This document shows positions 1-7,717 of a stretch of 24,048 nt of DNA, piece after piece. The notes beneath the pieces are model-generated. The model was not told where the DNA came from and searched no databases. It was given only the letters and a program-made list of their open reading frames with translations. This DNA is from JBOGJI01 sp050747865 (GTDB lineage: Bacteria > Acidobacteriota > Thermoanaerobaculia > Multivoradales > JAHEKO01): the NCBI GenBank assembly GCA_050747865.1, contig JBOGJI010000281.1:1-24048 (forward strand). Direction: 5' to 3'. The position numbers and the translations under genes were made by a program. The stretch's first letter is position 1. Each line of letters starts with the position of its first letter.

Positions 1-30
1 ATGCTGGAGTACGTGGAAGGACAGCAGTAG
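1..30 (+). other. Possible 3' end of an upstream coding region (very uncertain)
   Basis: Frame 1 reads MLEYVEGQQ and a TAG stop at 28-30. The window starts inside or just before this stretch, so it may be the tail of a gene entering from the left, or chance. Nothing in nine codons identifies a family. It would converge on the minus-strand TonB receptor, with the hairpin at 41-64 between them. Confidence 0.2.
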
Positions 31-40
31 CCAACAAAAC

Positions 41-64
41 CGCGGGGGCCCTGTGGCCCCCGCG
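41..64 (-). terminator. Intrinsic terminator of the Oar-like receptor gene
   Basis: A perfect 10-bp GC-rich stem (41-50 with 55-64) closes a 4-nt loop. Read on the minus strand it starts 29 bases after the receptor stop codon and is followed by a T-rich stretch (GTTTTGTTGG). The plus-strand side has no T tract, so it mainly serves the minus-strand gene. Confidence 0.7.
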
Positions 65-92
65 CTAAGGAACGCCGATTGGAACGTGTCGG

Positions 93-3000
93 CTAGAAGC
101 GGAACGTGGCGCTCACGCGGACTTCCCTCGGACGTTGGAAGGCGGAGACCGCGTCGGTCCCGACCGGCCTGAGATAGAGGGGATTCTCCGTCGCATCCGC
201 CATCACGGCGTCGGTATCGAACGGAACCTGCCCGAAGAAGAAATCCTGGGATCCGCAAGCGTCGTCATCGAAGCCAGCGGGACTACAGAGGTCGTCCAGG
301 TAGTGATCCGTATCGACCCGCACGACGGTGTCCTCGTCGAACAGATTCAAGACGTTGAGCGCGAGCTCCAGCTCGTAGCCTCCGATCTTGAACGGATGGG
401 TGATCTGCAAGTCCGTCGCCGTGAGGTCGTCCAAGCGGCCCTCGCTCTCACGCCCATGCGGGAAGAACGGGACGCCGGCGTAGCTCACCTCTTCGGAGAT
501 CGGGGCACCCTCGGCCCAGCGCTGGTTGAGACCCAGAACCGTTCCCCACGGCGTGCGGTAGAGCCCCTGGACCTTGATCTGATTCGGGCGGTCGGTGTTT
601 AGCGGGCCGATCACCAGGTTGCCGTTCTGGTCGTAGCCGTTGTGCAGGGCGTCGAAGTAGCGCTCCACGTTCGGGTCGGAGCGGCCGAACTCGTCGGAGC
701 TGGCGAGACCCGAGTAGTTGCCCTCCAGCTCGCTGTAGGTGTACTGCGCGCGCAGCGACCAGTTGTCGACGAAGCGGCGCTCGAAGCTCAACGTCAGGGC
801 GTCGTAGTCGCGCACGGCTTCGGGTTGGGGTGGCAGGCCGGTGTCGCCGGCCACCACGCCCTTACCGGGGTTACCGATGATGAAGGTCTCCTGGCAGATG
901 GTGCCGACGCACTCGCGGAAACCGATGTCCTCGATGGTCTCCTGCAGCTCCTTGTTCACGTAGCGAGCGCCGAGCACGATGTTGGTGGTGAGCTGGTGCT
1001 CGAGACCGAGCTGGATCTCTCGCTGCTCCATGGGCTTCAGGTCCGGATCGATCGAGTCGGCTGGATTGGACGGAGCCCGCAAGTCGATCGCGACGGGATC
1101 TCCCAGCGCCGGGCAGACGTTGTCGTTGATGTCGTTCGTCGAGATGTGGCAGCTGTCGTCCAGGGTTTCCCAGTCGAAGGTGTCGAGCGGATAGAGGTAG
1201 GAGATCCACTGGTCGCCGCCGAACGAGCCGCGTGGCATCGCCAGCTTCGTGATGTCGTAGTACGTGCCGTAGCTCCCGTACAGCTTCCAACGTTGATCCG
1301 ACAATACATCCCAGGCGAAGCCAACACGCGGTGCGATCTTGTCGTCGTAGTCGAACTCGATCGCGTACTGGCCGAACTCAGGAACATTGACGGGGTAGTT
1401 CGGAATCCTCTCCTGCTCGGCACGCACGCCGAGATTCAGGGTCAGGTTCGGGAGCACCGCCCACTGATCCTGGATGAAGAAGCCGAGGTTCTCGCTGGTG
1501 ATCCCGTCGCCAACGGTCTTGAAGCTGCGCACCTCGACCGATCCGAGGTCACCCTGGACGCCCGCTCCGAAGCGATCCGCAAGGCCCCAACGGATCCGGT
1601 ACAGGTTGCCGTTCTCTCCCTCCAGCACGTTGTTCTCGATCTCGGCGTACTGGACACCGGCCTTGAACGCATGATCGCCGGCACCATGGGCGAACAGATT
1701 CCCCGCGAGCTGGGCCTCCTGCCGCTGCCACTCGTCCTGGAAGGTTGGATTGAAGGCCGCAGTCGGGACCGACAGGAAGGCCGCATCTCGGAAGCGCGGA
1801 TCGCTTGTTGGCAATCCAACGGCTTCGGGGCTGTTTGGCGAGAAGAAGAAACTCGCCGTGTCGTCGATGCCCGCGTCTTCCCTGTCCTGTTTGTAATAGC
1901 CGATGCGCCCGGTCAGATAGAAGTCGTTGGTCGGGACGTAGTCGGCGTAGGCCGAGTAGTTTTCGTTCGGGAAGTCTGTGTCGACGCCCAGGTTGGCGTC
2001 GAGTGGCGTCGAGCCGGACCTATCCGGCAGGGCGCCCTCGCGGTCGTACGGACTGCGGTTCGCGCTGACACGATAGAGGAACTGGGATCCGAGGTTGCCC
2101 TTGATATTGCCGGTGAAGAGGTCTCTCTCGTTGTCTTGTCCGGACGTCTGCGAGGTTTCGAACGGAGTACGATCGATCTCCTCCGTCGAGCGCTGATACG
2201 CCACGAAGAACCAGGCCTTGTCGCGTGCGATCGGGCCGCCGAGACTGAAGGCGGGCTCGAGCTGGGTGCGGTCGTCCTCCGGGAAATCACACAGGAAGTC
2301 GTCGCGTCCGCACACCGTGGCCGCGTCGATGCGGTCCGTCGGACGCTCGTCACCCCCCCAATCGCGGTCCTCGTAGTCGACCCCCAAGGAGCCATGAAAC
2401 TCGTTGCCGCCGCTCTTGGTGATGACATTGATCACACCGCCGACCGCGCCTCCGTATTCGGCATCGTACCCGGCGGTCTGGACCTGCACCTCTTCCACGA
2501 AGTCGGCGCGCAGATCCATGCCCTGCAGACCCTGATCCGGATCCGTGACCTCCACCCCGTCGATGACGAAGCGATTCTCCGCGCCCGAAGCGCCGTCCAC
2601 CGAGACGGCCTTCAGGCCCGTATTGCTCATCGCGCCGAGGAAGTCCTCCTGGTTCACGCCAGGAGCCTGCGTGACGACATCGGAGAAGTCACGTCCGCGA
2701 GGAATGAACTCGATCTGCTCGCGCGCGATCGAGACGGCCGTTGCGCTCTGCGTCACGTCGATCTGCGCCCGCTCGCCGGTGACGAGGATCTCTTCGGTGA
2801 ACTCACCGACTTGCAGCTCGAAGTTGACGGTCGTCGTCGTCCCCAGCGTGATGCTCGCGCCTGTGGTCTCGGCGGGCTGGAAGCCCTCGATCCGCGTCGT
2901 CACGGTGTAGACGCCTGGCGGCACGCGTGGGAAGCGGTAATTCCCTCGCTCGTCGGTCGTCGACACGAGCGTGCCAATGCCGGGACCGGTGACCTCAACG

Positions 3001-3137
3001 GTGGCGCCGGGTAGAACGCCGCCCTCGGCGTCGGTTACCTGACCGGCGATGGCGCCGACTTGTTCCTGGGCCATGGCCGGCCATGCGCACAGCACAGCCA
3101 AGGCGAGAGCCCATACGATTGCCGATCTCTTTCGCAT
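93..3137 (-). CDS. Oar-like TonB-dependent outer-membrane receptor
   Basis: This is a 1014-aa outer-membrane receptor of the Oar/TonB-dependent type, which takes up large ligands through a 22-strand barrel. A signal peptide covers residues 1-23 (cut after AMA). A carboxypeptidase-regulatory-like (CNA-B fold) domain follows at about 27-110, then a plug domain at about 120-245 (FVIDGVEV, GGVINVITKSGG), then the barrel ending in a terminal Phe (VSATFRF), the usual sorting signal. The reading frame is open to 3242, but I place the start at 3137: AAGGAGGAGG lies just upstream and the signal peptide begins there. Four close Cys pairs occur in the barrel half, suggesting disulfide-closed outer loops. 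The ligand is unknown. No TonB/ExbB partner genes are nearby. It is probably transcribed alone from the 3138-3384 gap. Confidence 0.9.
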   Translation of the reverse strand: MRKRSAIVWALALAVLCAWPAMAQEQVGAIAGQVTDAEGGVLPGATVEVTGPGIGTLVSTTDERGNYRFPRVPPGVYTVTTRIEGFQPAETTGASITLGTTTTVNFELQVGEFTEEILVTGERAQIDVTQSATAVSIAREQIEFIPRGRDFSDVVTQAPGVNQEDFLGAMSNTGLKAVSVDGASGAENRFVIDGVEVTDPDQGLQGMDLRADFVEEVQVQTAGYDAEYGGAVGGVINVITKSGGNEFHGSLGVDYEDRDWGGDERPTDRIDAATVCGRDDFLCDFPEDDRTQLEPAFSLGGPIARDKAWFFVAYQRSTEEIDRTPFETSQTSGQDNERDLFTGNIKGNLGSQFLYRVSANRSPYDREGALPDRSGSTPLDANLGVDTDFPNENYSAYADYVPTNDFYLTGRIGYYKQDREDAGIDDTASFFFSPNSPEAVGLPTSDPRFRDAAFLSVPTAAFNPTFQDEWQRQEAQLAGNLFAHGAGDHAFKAGVQYAEIENNVLEGENGNLYRIRWGLADRFGAGVQGDLGSVEVRSFKTVGDGITSENLGFFIQDQWAVLPNLTLNLGVRAEQERIPNYPVNVPEFGQYAIEFDYDDKIAPRVGFAWDVLSDQRWKLYGSYGTYYDITKLAMPRGSFGGDQWISYLYPLDTFDWETLDDSCHISTNDINDNVCPALGDPVAIDLRAPSNPADSIDPDLKPMEQREIQLGLEHQLTTNIVLGARYVNKELQETIEDIGFRECVGTICQETFIIGNPGKGVVAGDTGLPPQPEAVRDYDALTLSFERRFVDNWSLRAQYTYSELEGNYSGLASSDEFGRSDPNVERYFDALHNGYDQNGNLVIGPLNTDRPNQIKVQGLYRTPWGTVLGLNQRWAEGAPISEEVSYAGVPFFPHGRESEGRLDDLTATDLQITHPFKIGGYELELALNVLNLFDEDTVVRVDTDHYLDDLCSPAGFDDDACGSQDFFFGQVPFDTDAVMADATENPLYLRPVGTDAVSAFQRPREVRVSATFRF

Positions 3138-3247
3138 GCGTTCCTCCTCCTTCATCTTGTTACCGACGAATACGCGGTGATGGTTCAGGACCACGACCAA
3201 GACCCACTCAATAGCCGTGCCAATCGACGCGACGAACGGCATTCACG

Positions 3248-3275
3248 TAAATAGCTGAAAATAGTGGTGATACAA
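3248..3275 (-). promoter_or_regulatory. Candidate promoter for the Oar-like receptor
   Basis: The gap between the two minus-strand genes holds an AT-rich island. On the minus strand it offers TTGTAT (3275-3270), a 16-nt spacer and TATTTA (3253-3248), about 110 nt before the receptor start. The match to consensus is only partial. Confidence 0.3.
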
Positions 3276-3369
3276 ACCCTTGGGGTCGCCAGAATGGTCC
3301 TCTCGCAGAGCCCCCAATTCGGATTCTTGAAGAGTCCATCCAACAATCTGCAACGGAAACCGCGCAGCC

Positions 3370-3395
3370 CCGGCGGCACCCGGCCTAGCCGCCGG
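3370..3395 (-). terminator. Possible stem-loop at the end of the VWFA-related gene
   Basis: An 8-bp perfect stem (3370-3377 with 3388-3395) closes a 10-nt loop and overlaps the stop codon of the VWFA-related gene. No real T tract follows on the minus strand, so it may be weak, Rho-dependent or chance. Confidence 0.3.
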
Positions 3396-5115
3396 CCGTC
3401 GTGGAGGTCAACACGCTGACGCGATTGGCGAGCTCGTCACGCACGGCCACCGCGACGGTCTGGCGGCCAGCGCCCAGGAGCAACTCCTGGCGTACCGGCC
3501 AGACCTTCTGGAGGGCTTCCGCAAGGTCGGCATCCGGCACCTCGATGGGGATCCGGACGCTCTGGATCGGCGCGAGATTGCCGTCTGCGTCGAGGGCCGA
3601 AAAATAGACCGTCGCGCGGCCGATGTGGCGGTCACCCTGGGGCACCAGGAGCAGCTCGCGCAAGGGGATACGGACGACCAGGGGCAGGACTTGTTGATCC
3701 TCGTCCCGCCGCACCGCAGAGAGGGACAGTTGCACCGCGAGGGGGTTGTGTTCCTGCCCGAAGCGGAGCGCCGCTTCGACGGCTTCCTGCATGCGGGTGT
3801 CGGCATTCTTCTCGCGGAAGCCTTCGCGGTGGCGTACGGTGAGACCCTTGCGGATCACGCGCACCTTGATCTTGTGGTAGCGGCCGTCCACGGTCATGTT
3901 GCGGGAAAAGCCTAGGGAGTAGTACGAGTCGAAGGTGGCCGCAACTTTGTCGAGCCCGGGACCGACGTCGTTGGTGTTGAGGATGGCCACACCGCCGGTG
4001 CGCTGCGCCATGTAGCGCAGCGGGTCGTCCATGTTGGCCTGGTGGGCCGCCAGCACCGCGCCGTGCCAGTCGGCGGAGACGCTGCGCCCGCGGTACTCCG
4101 CGTCGAGACCGGCGCCGACCTGGAGGCCCGCGGCGTCCAGGGTGAAGAAGGCGACCCGGTTGGCGTTCGCCAGGTTTGTCAGCTCTTCGAAGCGACGGGA
4201 TAGGTTGAACTCGACCTCTCGTGCGAGCGCGGCGCCGTCGTCGAACTTCTGTTGCTGGGCGTAGAAGAGGTCGCTTCCCGGGGTCATGGGGATGCCGTTG
4301 GACAGGTACAGGACCGCCTTGCGCCCGGGCAGGCCGGCGAGCGAGCGGACGGTCTCGGACAGGGCGTCGAGGGTGAACTGCATGTCGTTGCGGATCGACT
4401 CGGCGTGCAGGCGAATCTGGCTGCCGACCTCGATCGAGGACTCGGCCTCGTCGATGGCGCGCAGCATGTCCTCGCGCTCGGCGGCGCCCGCCGAGCCCCG
4501 CCCGGAGTGGGTCTCGAGATCGAGCAGAGTCCGCGTGACCGCCTGTGGATCCGAGGTGAAGGGCTGGCGGACGCGCAGCGGGCGGTCGTAGGAGACAACC
4601 ATGACCTCGTCGGTCGCGTCGACGGTGTCGTGCAAGAACGCGCGCAGTTGCCGGAACACCCGGTTACGGTTGAGCGGGTCCAGGTTCGAGTTGTCGACGT
4701 AGATCACCATCCAGAGTCGCTGCGACTCCGGCGTCTCGTCGGTTAGCGGCGCTGCCTTCGCTTCGACGGGTGCGGTAGGCGTCTCGCCCGGGGCGGGTGT
4801 CGGCGCCGGCGGCTCGCTCGCGGCCGACGAAGCCGCGGCCGCGGGTCCGGCGACGGCAAAGAAGTTGGTGATCGCCTCGGGCCTCCCGTCCACCACCAGC
4901 TCGAAGTCGTCGCGGGTCAGTCCGGTGACCGGGTTGCCCTGGCGATCGGTGACGTAGACATCGACGTTCACCACCGAGACGTCCACGGTCTCGACGAAGG
5001 CCCCGACCGGCTGGTCCGCCTCTTGAGCTCGGGTCGCTCCCGACAGGGCAATGGCCCCGGAGAGGAGAGGCACGATCAATAGGTGGGAAGGATTGTGCAC
5101 GTTGAGACGGCTCAT
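3385..5115 (-). CDS. Secreted VWFA-related Acidobacterial-domain protein
   Basis: This 576-aa exported protein has a signal peptide at about 1-30 (cut near ATRA/Q). Residues about 43-85 match the conserved opening of the 'VWFA-related Acidobacterial domain' family (VDVSVVNVDVYVTDRQG, then GLTRDDFELVVDG). A Pro/Ala-rich linker (about 88-120) precedes the von Willebrand A-like fold starting at VIYVDNSNLD. The metal site is DNSN rather than the classic DxSxS, so metal binding may be weak or altered. The function of this family is not established; these proteins are numerous in Acidobacteriota and are thought to act in the envelope. The start at 5115 lacks a clear Shine-Dalgarno but has a TACAGT hexamer 27 nt upstream. 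The gap to the next gene downstream is 247 nt. Confidence 0.85.
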   Translation of the reverse strand: MSRLNVHNPSHLLIVPLLSGAIALSGATRAQEADQPVGAFVETVDVSVVNVDVYVTDRQGNPVTGLTRDDFELVVDGRPEAITNFFAVAGPAAAASSAASEPPAPTPAPGETPTAPVEAKAAPLTDETPESQRLWMVIYVDNSNLDPLNRNRVFRQLRAFLHDTVDATDEVMVVSYDRPLRVRQPFTSDPQAVTRTLLDLETHSGRGSAGAAEREDMLRAIDEAESSIEVGSQIRLHAESIRNDMQFTLDALSETVRSLAGLPGRKAVLYLSNGIPMTPGSDLFYAQQQKFDDGAALAREVEFNLSRRFEELTNLANANRVAFFTLDAAGLQVGAGLDAEYRGRSVSADWHGAVLAAHQANMDDPLRYMAQRTGGVAILNTNDVGPGLDKVAATFDSYYSLGFSRNMTVDGRYHKIKVRVIRKGLTVRHREGFREKNADTRMQEAVEAALRFGQEHNPLAVQLSLSAVRRDEDQQVLPLVVRIPLRELLLVPQGDRHIGRATVYFSALDADGNLAPIQSVRIPIEVPDADLAEALQKVWPVRQELLLGAGRQTVAVAVRDELANRVSVLTSTTAGG

Positions 5116-5142
5116 CGTCCGGCTGGCCGATCTGCGATCGCC

Positions 5143-5148
5143 ACTGTA
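5143..5148 (-). promoter_or_regulatory. TACAGT -10-like box of the VWFA-related gene
   Basis: On the minus strand GCGCTACAGTGGC lies 27 nt before the ATG at 5115, which would give a leader of about 20 nt. No good -35 is visible. The same hexamer precedes the DUF4390 and YbjN-like genes. Confidence 0.4.
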
Positions 5149-5243
5149 GCGCAGATCCTGGCAGGAGAGACGTCGAAACGTCCCGAACCGTGAGCATCAG
5201 GACCGCGCCGGGATCTGCGGATGACGAACAGGAGGGGCTCGCG

Positions 5244-5858
5244 TCAGCCTGTGAGGGAGCGGATCGCGTCGCGGAACTCGAGGATCGCCTCGCCATGGTC
5301 CTCGCGTGCCGCAAGTCGCGCGAGGAGGGTCAGGGCCAGGTTGGGGAAGAGCCGGCTACCCGTGACCTCCCCGTAGTCGTCGCCCTCCAGCCAAAACACG
5401 CGAATCGCGCCCTCTCGCCACTGCCACACCTCGGGAACTCGAAGCCCGCGATAGATCTCCAGCTTGCTGAGTCCACCGCTCGTCCAGATCACCTCGATCG
5501 CCAGATCAGGACGGTCCTTGCCGCGTGGGTTCCCCAAGATGTAGCACTCGTCTGGTTCGATCGCGATCTCCGCGGGGGGGTGTTTGAGCGTCCAGCTGCC
5601 GAACGAGCTCAGCGGGGTTCCGGTTTCCAGTGCATAGAGTTCAACCATGCGACCGAGCAGACTCTTGATGCCTTCGTGGGGCCGCGATGGAGCCATGAGC
5701 TCGAGCTCCCCCTTGAGATAGGTCATCCGCGGTGCCGGCTCGTCGCCGCGCAACGCGAGGATGGCCTCAAAATGCGCCCAGGGGACGCCGTGAAGCACTA
5801 CGCGCTGATCGGCGGAGCCGACGATCTCGCCCGGCTGAACGCTTGCAGCCACAGACAT
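5244..5858 (-). CDS. Uma2-family (DUF820) PD-(D/E)xK nuclease-like protein
   Basis: This 204-aa cytosolic protein belongs to the Uma2/DUF820 family, which has a PD-(D/E)xK endonuclease fold and is common in cyanobacteria and other large genomes; its biological role is unclear. Visible signatures are the PHEGIKSLLGRMVELYA helix, the core RPDLAIEVIW (Asp and the ExV acid), and KLEIYRGLRVPEVW with the expected lysine. I start it at 5858 (MSVAASV). The frame stays open to 6455, but the extra part is antisense to moaB. A TACACT hexamer ends exactly 6 nt before this ATG and no Shine-Dalgarno is present, suggesting a leaderless mRNA. It is divergent from moaB. Confidence 0.8.
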   Translation of the reverse strand: MSVAASVQPGEIVGSADQRVVLHGVPWAHFEAILALRGDEPAPRMTYLKGELELMAPSRPHEGIKSLLGRMVELYALETGTPLSSFGSWTLKHPPAEIAIEPDECYILGNPRGKDRPDLAIEVIWTSGGLSKLEIYRGLRVPEVWQWREGAIRVFWLEGDDYGEVTGSRLFPNLALTLLARLAAREDHGEAILEFRDAIRSLTG

Positions 5859-5864
5859 GATGTC

Positions 5865-5870
5865 AGTGTA
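5865..5870 (-). promoter_or_regulatory. Leaderless-type -10 box of the Uma2 gene
   Basis: TACACT on the minus strand is followed by 6 nt and then the ATG at 5858. With the usual -10 to start-site distance, transcription would begin at or next to the start codon. No TTGACA-like -35 is visible. Confidence 0.45.
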
Positions 5871-5919
5871 CCACTCGGTGCGCGAGCACCGCGCGTATCC
5901 CGGTTGTGCGTCGTGCCGA

Positions 5920-5925
5920 TACACT
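5920..5925 (+). promoter_or_regulatory. -10-like box of moaB
   Basis: TACACT lies 9 nt before the moaB ATG at 5935. There is no Shine-Dalgarno and no recognisable -35, so the message would have at most a few leader bases. Confidence 0.4.
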
Positions 5926-5934
5926 GCGACGCCG

Positions 5935-6435
5935 ATGGCCCACGAAGGCTCTGGTACCCGGCGCCGCGTTGGATTCGCCGTGTTGACAGTCAGCGACACG
6001 CGGACGCTCGATACCGATGTCGGGGGCCGGATGGCGGCCGACCTGGTGGAGGCCGAGGGGCACCTGGTGGTCGAGCGGCGGCTGGTGCCGGACGAGGTGG
6101 ATGCCATCCGGTCGGCCTGTGAGGCGCTCCTGGACGACGAGCGTGTGGAATGCGTGGTGGTTACCGGCGGCACGGGGCTGACGCGCCGGGACGTCACGGT
6201 CGAGTCGCTGCGGCCGCTCTTCGAGCGCGAGCTGCCCGGGTTCGGTGAGCTCTTCCGCAGTCTCTCCTGCGCCGAAGTCGGACCCGCGGCGATGCTCAGC
6301 CGGGCGACCGCGGGGGTCGTGAAGGGACGGGCGGTCTTCCTGTTGCCCGGCTCGCCGGCAGCGGTCGAGCTGGCGCTGACCCGCCTCATCCTGCCCGTCG
6401 TCGGGCACCTCGTCGACCAGCTCGATCGCGCCTGA
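5935..6435 (+). CDS. moaB: Molybdenum cofactor biosynthesis protein, MoaB/MogA family
   Basis: This 166-aa cytosolic protein belongs to the MoaB/MogA family, which binds molybdopterin and, in active members, adenylylates it before molybdate insertion. Visible motifs are VLTVSDTRT near the N-terminus, the VVTGGTGLTRRDVTVE loop, and LLPGSPAAVELAL near the C-terminus, all in the usual order and spacing. I start at 5935 (MAHEGSG); the upstream in-frame codons belong to the divergent promoter region. It is transcribed away from the Uma2 gene and converges on the DUF5615 gene with a 16-nt gap. Its last 70 or so bases recur in decayed form at 7099-7197. No other Moco genes are in the window. Confidence 0.9.
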   Translation: MAHEGSGTRRRVGFAVLTVSDTRTLDTDVGGRMAADLVEAEGHLVVERRLVPDEVDAIRSACEALLDDERVECVVVTGGTGLTRRDVTVESLRPLFERELPGFGELFRSLSCAEVGPAAMLSRATAGVVKGRAVFLLPGSPAAVELALTRLILPVVGHLVDQLDRA

Positions 6436-6451
6436 AACGGCCGAACATGCC

Positions 6452-6772
6452 TCACGCGAAGTTTATGTTGCCGCGGATACCGGTTTGCCCCGCCCTGTCC
6501 AGTAAAGTCACCAACGCCGCGCGCTCGAGTGCTCGTGACCGTCTCCGGACCAGAACGATAATCCCCGCGTGAGGTGAGCTCTCGGCCAGCGTGAGGAAAT
6601 CGTCGCGGTTGCAGGTGATCAACACGCTGTCACGCTCGCGAGCAAGCTCAAGTACCGCCTCGTCGGAGGTTGTCGTGGGCACTAAGTCGCGCACCCTGAG
6701 CACTTCGTGACCCAGCGCCGTCAGGGCGAATACGATGTCGTCGGGCACATCGTGATCGAGCAGGAACCTCAC
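6452..6772 (-). CDS. DUF5615 PIN-like protein, probable toxin of a TA-type pair
   Basis: This 106-aa protein has the DUF5615 PIN-like pattern: N-terminal RFLLDHDVPDD with clustered Asp, then SDEAVLELARERDSVLITCNRDDF in the middle. PIN-like folds are usually metal-dependent RNases. The start is GTG at 6772, which overlaps the stop of the upstream DUF433 gene (GTGA, 4 nt), so the two are translationally coupled. DUF433-DUF5615 pairs are common and are treated as toxin-antitoxin modules, though activity for most is unproven. It converges on moaB, and the pair lies between the intact moaB and a duplicate of its 3' end. Confidence 0.85.
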   Translation of the reverse strand: MRFLLDHDVPDDIVFALTALGHEVLRVRDLVPTTTSDEAVLELARERDSVLITCNRDDFLTLAESSPHAGIIVLVRRRSRALERAALVTLLDRAGQTGIRGNINFA

Positions 6773-7041
6773 GGGCCGCTGTCGGCCATTTGCCGCGCGA
6801 CAAGTACGTCGATCTCACCGCGATGGTCCTCGTAATATGCGAGGCACTCGTAGACGTGGGCTCGGGTGATTGTGGGAAAGCAACGCGCGACAATACTGTC
6901 AACGGTCTCTCCGTTCTGGAGGAGGCCGATGACGTCGTGGACGCCGATCCGCGTTCCCTCGATAATCGTGTGCCCGCCGCGTACTCCTGGTTCGGACGTC
7001 AGGTAGCGATAGGCAGCAGCGGTTCCGACTTGCCGATTCAC
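6769..7041 (-). CDS. DUF433 protein, probable antitoxin
   Basis: This 90-aa DUF433 protein has the family core PGVRGGHTIIEGTRIGVHDV followed by IVARCFPTITRAHVYECLAYYEDH, a small helix-turn-helix-like fold. DUF433 proteins usually sit directly before PIN-like DUF5615 genes and are believed to be the antitoxin and autoregulator. I start at GTG 7041 (VNRQVGT); the frame stays open to 7182 but upstream codons run into the moaB remnant. TACAAT ends 6 nt before this GTG, and no Shine-Dalgarno is seen. The gene overlaps the next by 4 nt. Confidence 0.85.
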   Translation of the reverse strand: MNRQVGTAAAYRYLTSEPGVRGGHTIIEGTRIGVHDVIGLLQNGETVDSIVARCFPTITRAHVYECLAYYEDHRGEIDVLVARQMADSGP

Positions 7042-7047
7042 GCGACA

Positions 7048-7053
7048 ATTGTA
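7048..7053 (-). promoter_or_regulatory. Leaderless-type -10 box of the DUF433 gene
   Basis: The minus strand reads GCGCTACAATTGTCGC and then the GTG start, leaving exactly 6 nt between hexamer and start codon. This is the same spacing as for the Uma2 gene and polA. Confidence 0.45.
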
Positions 7054-7098
7054 GCGCGAGTCTCGATGAGAGGAACGCCGGGCCATCCGACCCGATGC

Positions 7099-7197
7099 AC
7101 TGCATGGCTCACCGCGGCGGTTGAGCTGGTGCTGACCCGCGTCATCCTGCCCGTCACTGGGCACCTCGTCGACCAGTTGCACACGCCCCCGACGTAG
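7099..7197 (+). pseudogene. Decayed duplicate of the moaB 3' end
   Basis: Bases 7117-7176 match moaB bases 6361-6420 at 54 of 60 positions, in the same orientation. The translation reads AAVELVLTRVILPVTGHLVDQL against AAVELALTRLILPVVGHLVDQL. Just upstream the match continues for about 18 bases through the GSP codons with a one-base frameshift. There is no 5' part of moaB, so this is a non-functional fragment. With the intact copy it brackets the DUF433/DUF5615 pair as direct repeats. It ends in a TAG at 7195-7197, which is also the first base triplet of the palindrome that follows. Confidence 0.8.
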
Positions 7198-7248
7198 CGG
7201 CCGAGCTTGTCTCGGCCGAAGCAGTGGCCGACACGAGGTCGGCCGCTA
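7195..7248. repeat. Imperfect 23-bp palindromic element
   Basis: Arms 7195-7217 and 7226-7248 are inverted repeats with 20 of 23 matches around an 8-nt loop, both beginning TAGCGGCCGA when read outward-in. It lies directly after the moaB remnant and 15 nt from the glsB stop. It looks like a dispersed REP/MITE-type hairpin and could also act as a transcript end for glsB. Confidence 0.6.
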
Positions 7249-7263
7249 TACGCCGGGCGAGTC

Positions 7264-7521
7264 TCAGGTCCGCCCGCGCTGGAACATGCGGACGAGGACG
7301 ACCAGCAGGGCGGCTCCCAGCGTGGCGATGATCAGGCTGCGGAGATCGAAGCCGGAGACGCCGCCGAAACCGAGGGCGGAGGAGATCCAGCCGCCGAGCA
7401 GGGCGCCGACGATTCCCAGGACCGCGGTCCACAGAATGCCGCCCTTGTCTGGTCCGGGGACGATGAACTTGCCCAGCACGCCGGCGATGAGGCCGATGAT
7501 GATCCACGACAGGATGCCCAT
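7264..7521 (-). CDS. GlsB/YeaQ/YmgE-family small membrane protein
   Basis: This 85-aa inner-membrane protein of the GlsB/YeaQ/YmgE (transglycosylase-associated) family has three hydrophobic helices: about 3-20 (ILSWIIIGLIAGVLGKFIV), about 29-50 (ILWTAVLGIVGALLGGWISSALG) and about 62-78. Family members are stress-associated envelope proteins of unknown mechanism. The start at 7521 is fixed by a strong Shine-Dalgarno (AAGGAGG). The group II intron begins at 7535, one base upstream of that Shine-Dalgarno. The gene is therefore cut off from its original upstream region, now beyond 9451, and must use a promoter inside the intron or be poorly expressed. Confidence 0.85.
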   Translation of the reverse strand: MGILSWIIIGLIAGVLGKFIVPGPDKGGILWTAVLGIVGALLGGWISSALGFGGVSGFDLRSLIIATLGAALLVVLVRMFQRGRT

Positions 7522-7717
7522 GGGTTCCCTCCTTGTGCGCCGGTCAAAACCGGCATGGTGTAATGGTGAAAGTCCAAGACGTTGAAGGGCTAGCGACCCA
7601 CGACGACCCCGAGTCATGCGTCGAGGCGGGTAACCGCCTGGGCGAAGCGTTGACAGGGGCACGTACGGGCCGGGTATACAGCCGCGAAAGAACCATCCTC
7701 CGAGGTGCCGACGCTGT

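Noticed and set aside
642..3014. 790-codon plus-strand frame opposite the Oar-like receptor
   Set aside because: It is antisense to a gene with clear homology, a signal peptide and a Shine-Dalgarno; its translation shows no domain.
5169..5182. GACGT-CGAA-ACGTC hairpin as terminator of the Uma2 gene
   Set aside because: The stem is only 5 bp and no T tract follows; it may be chance.
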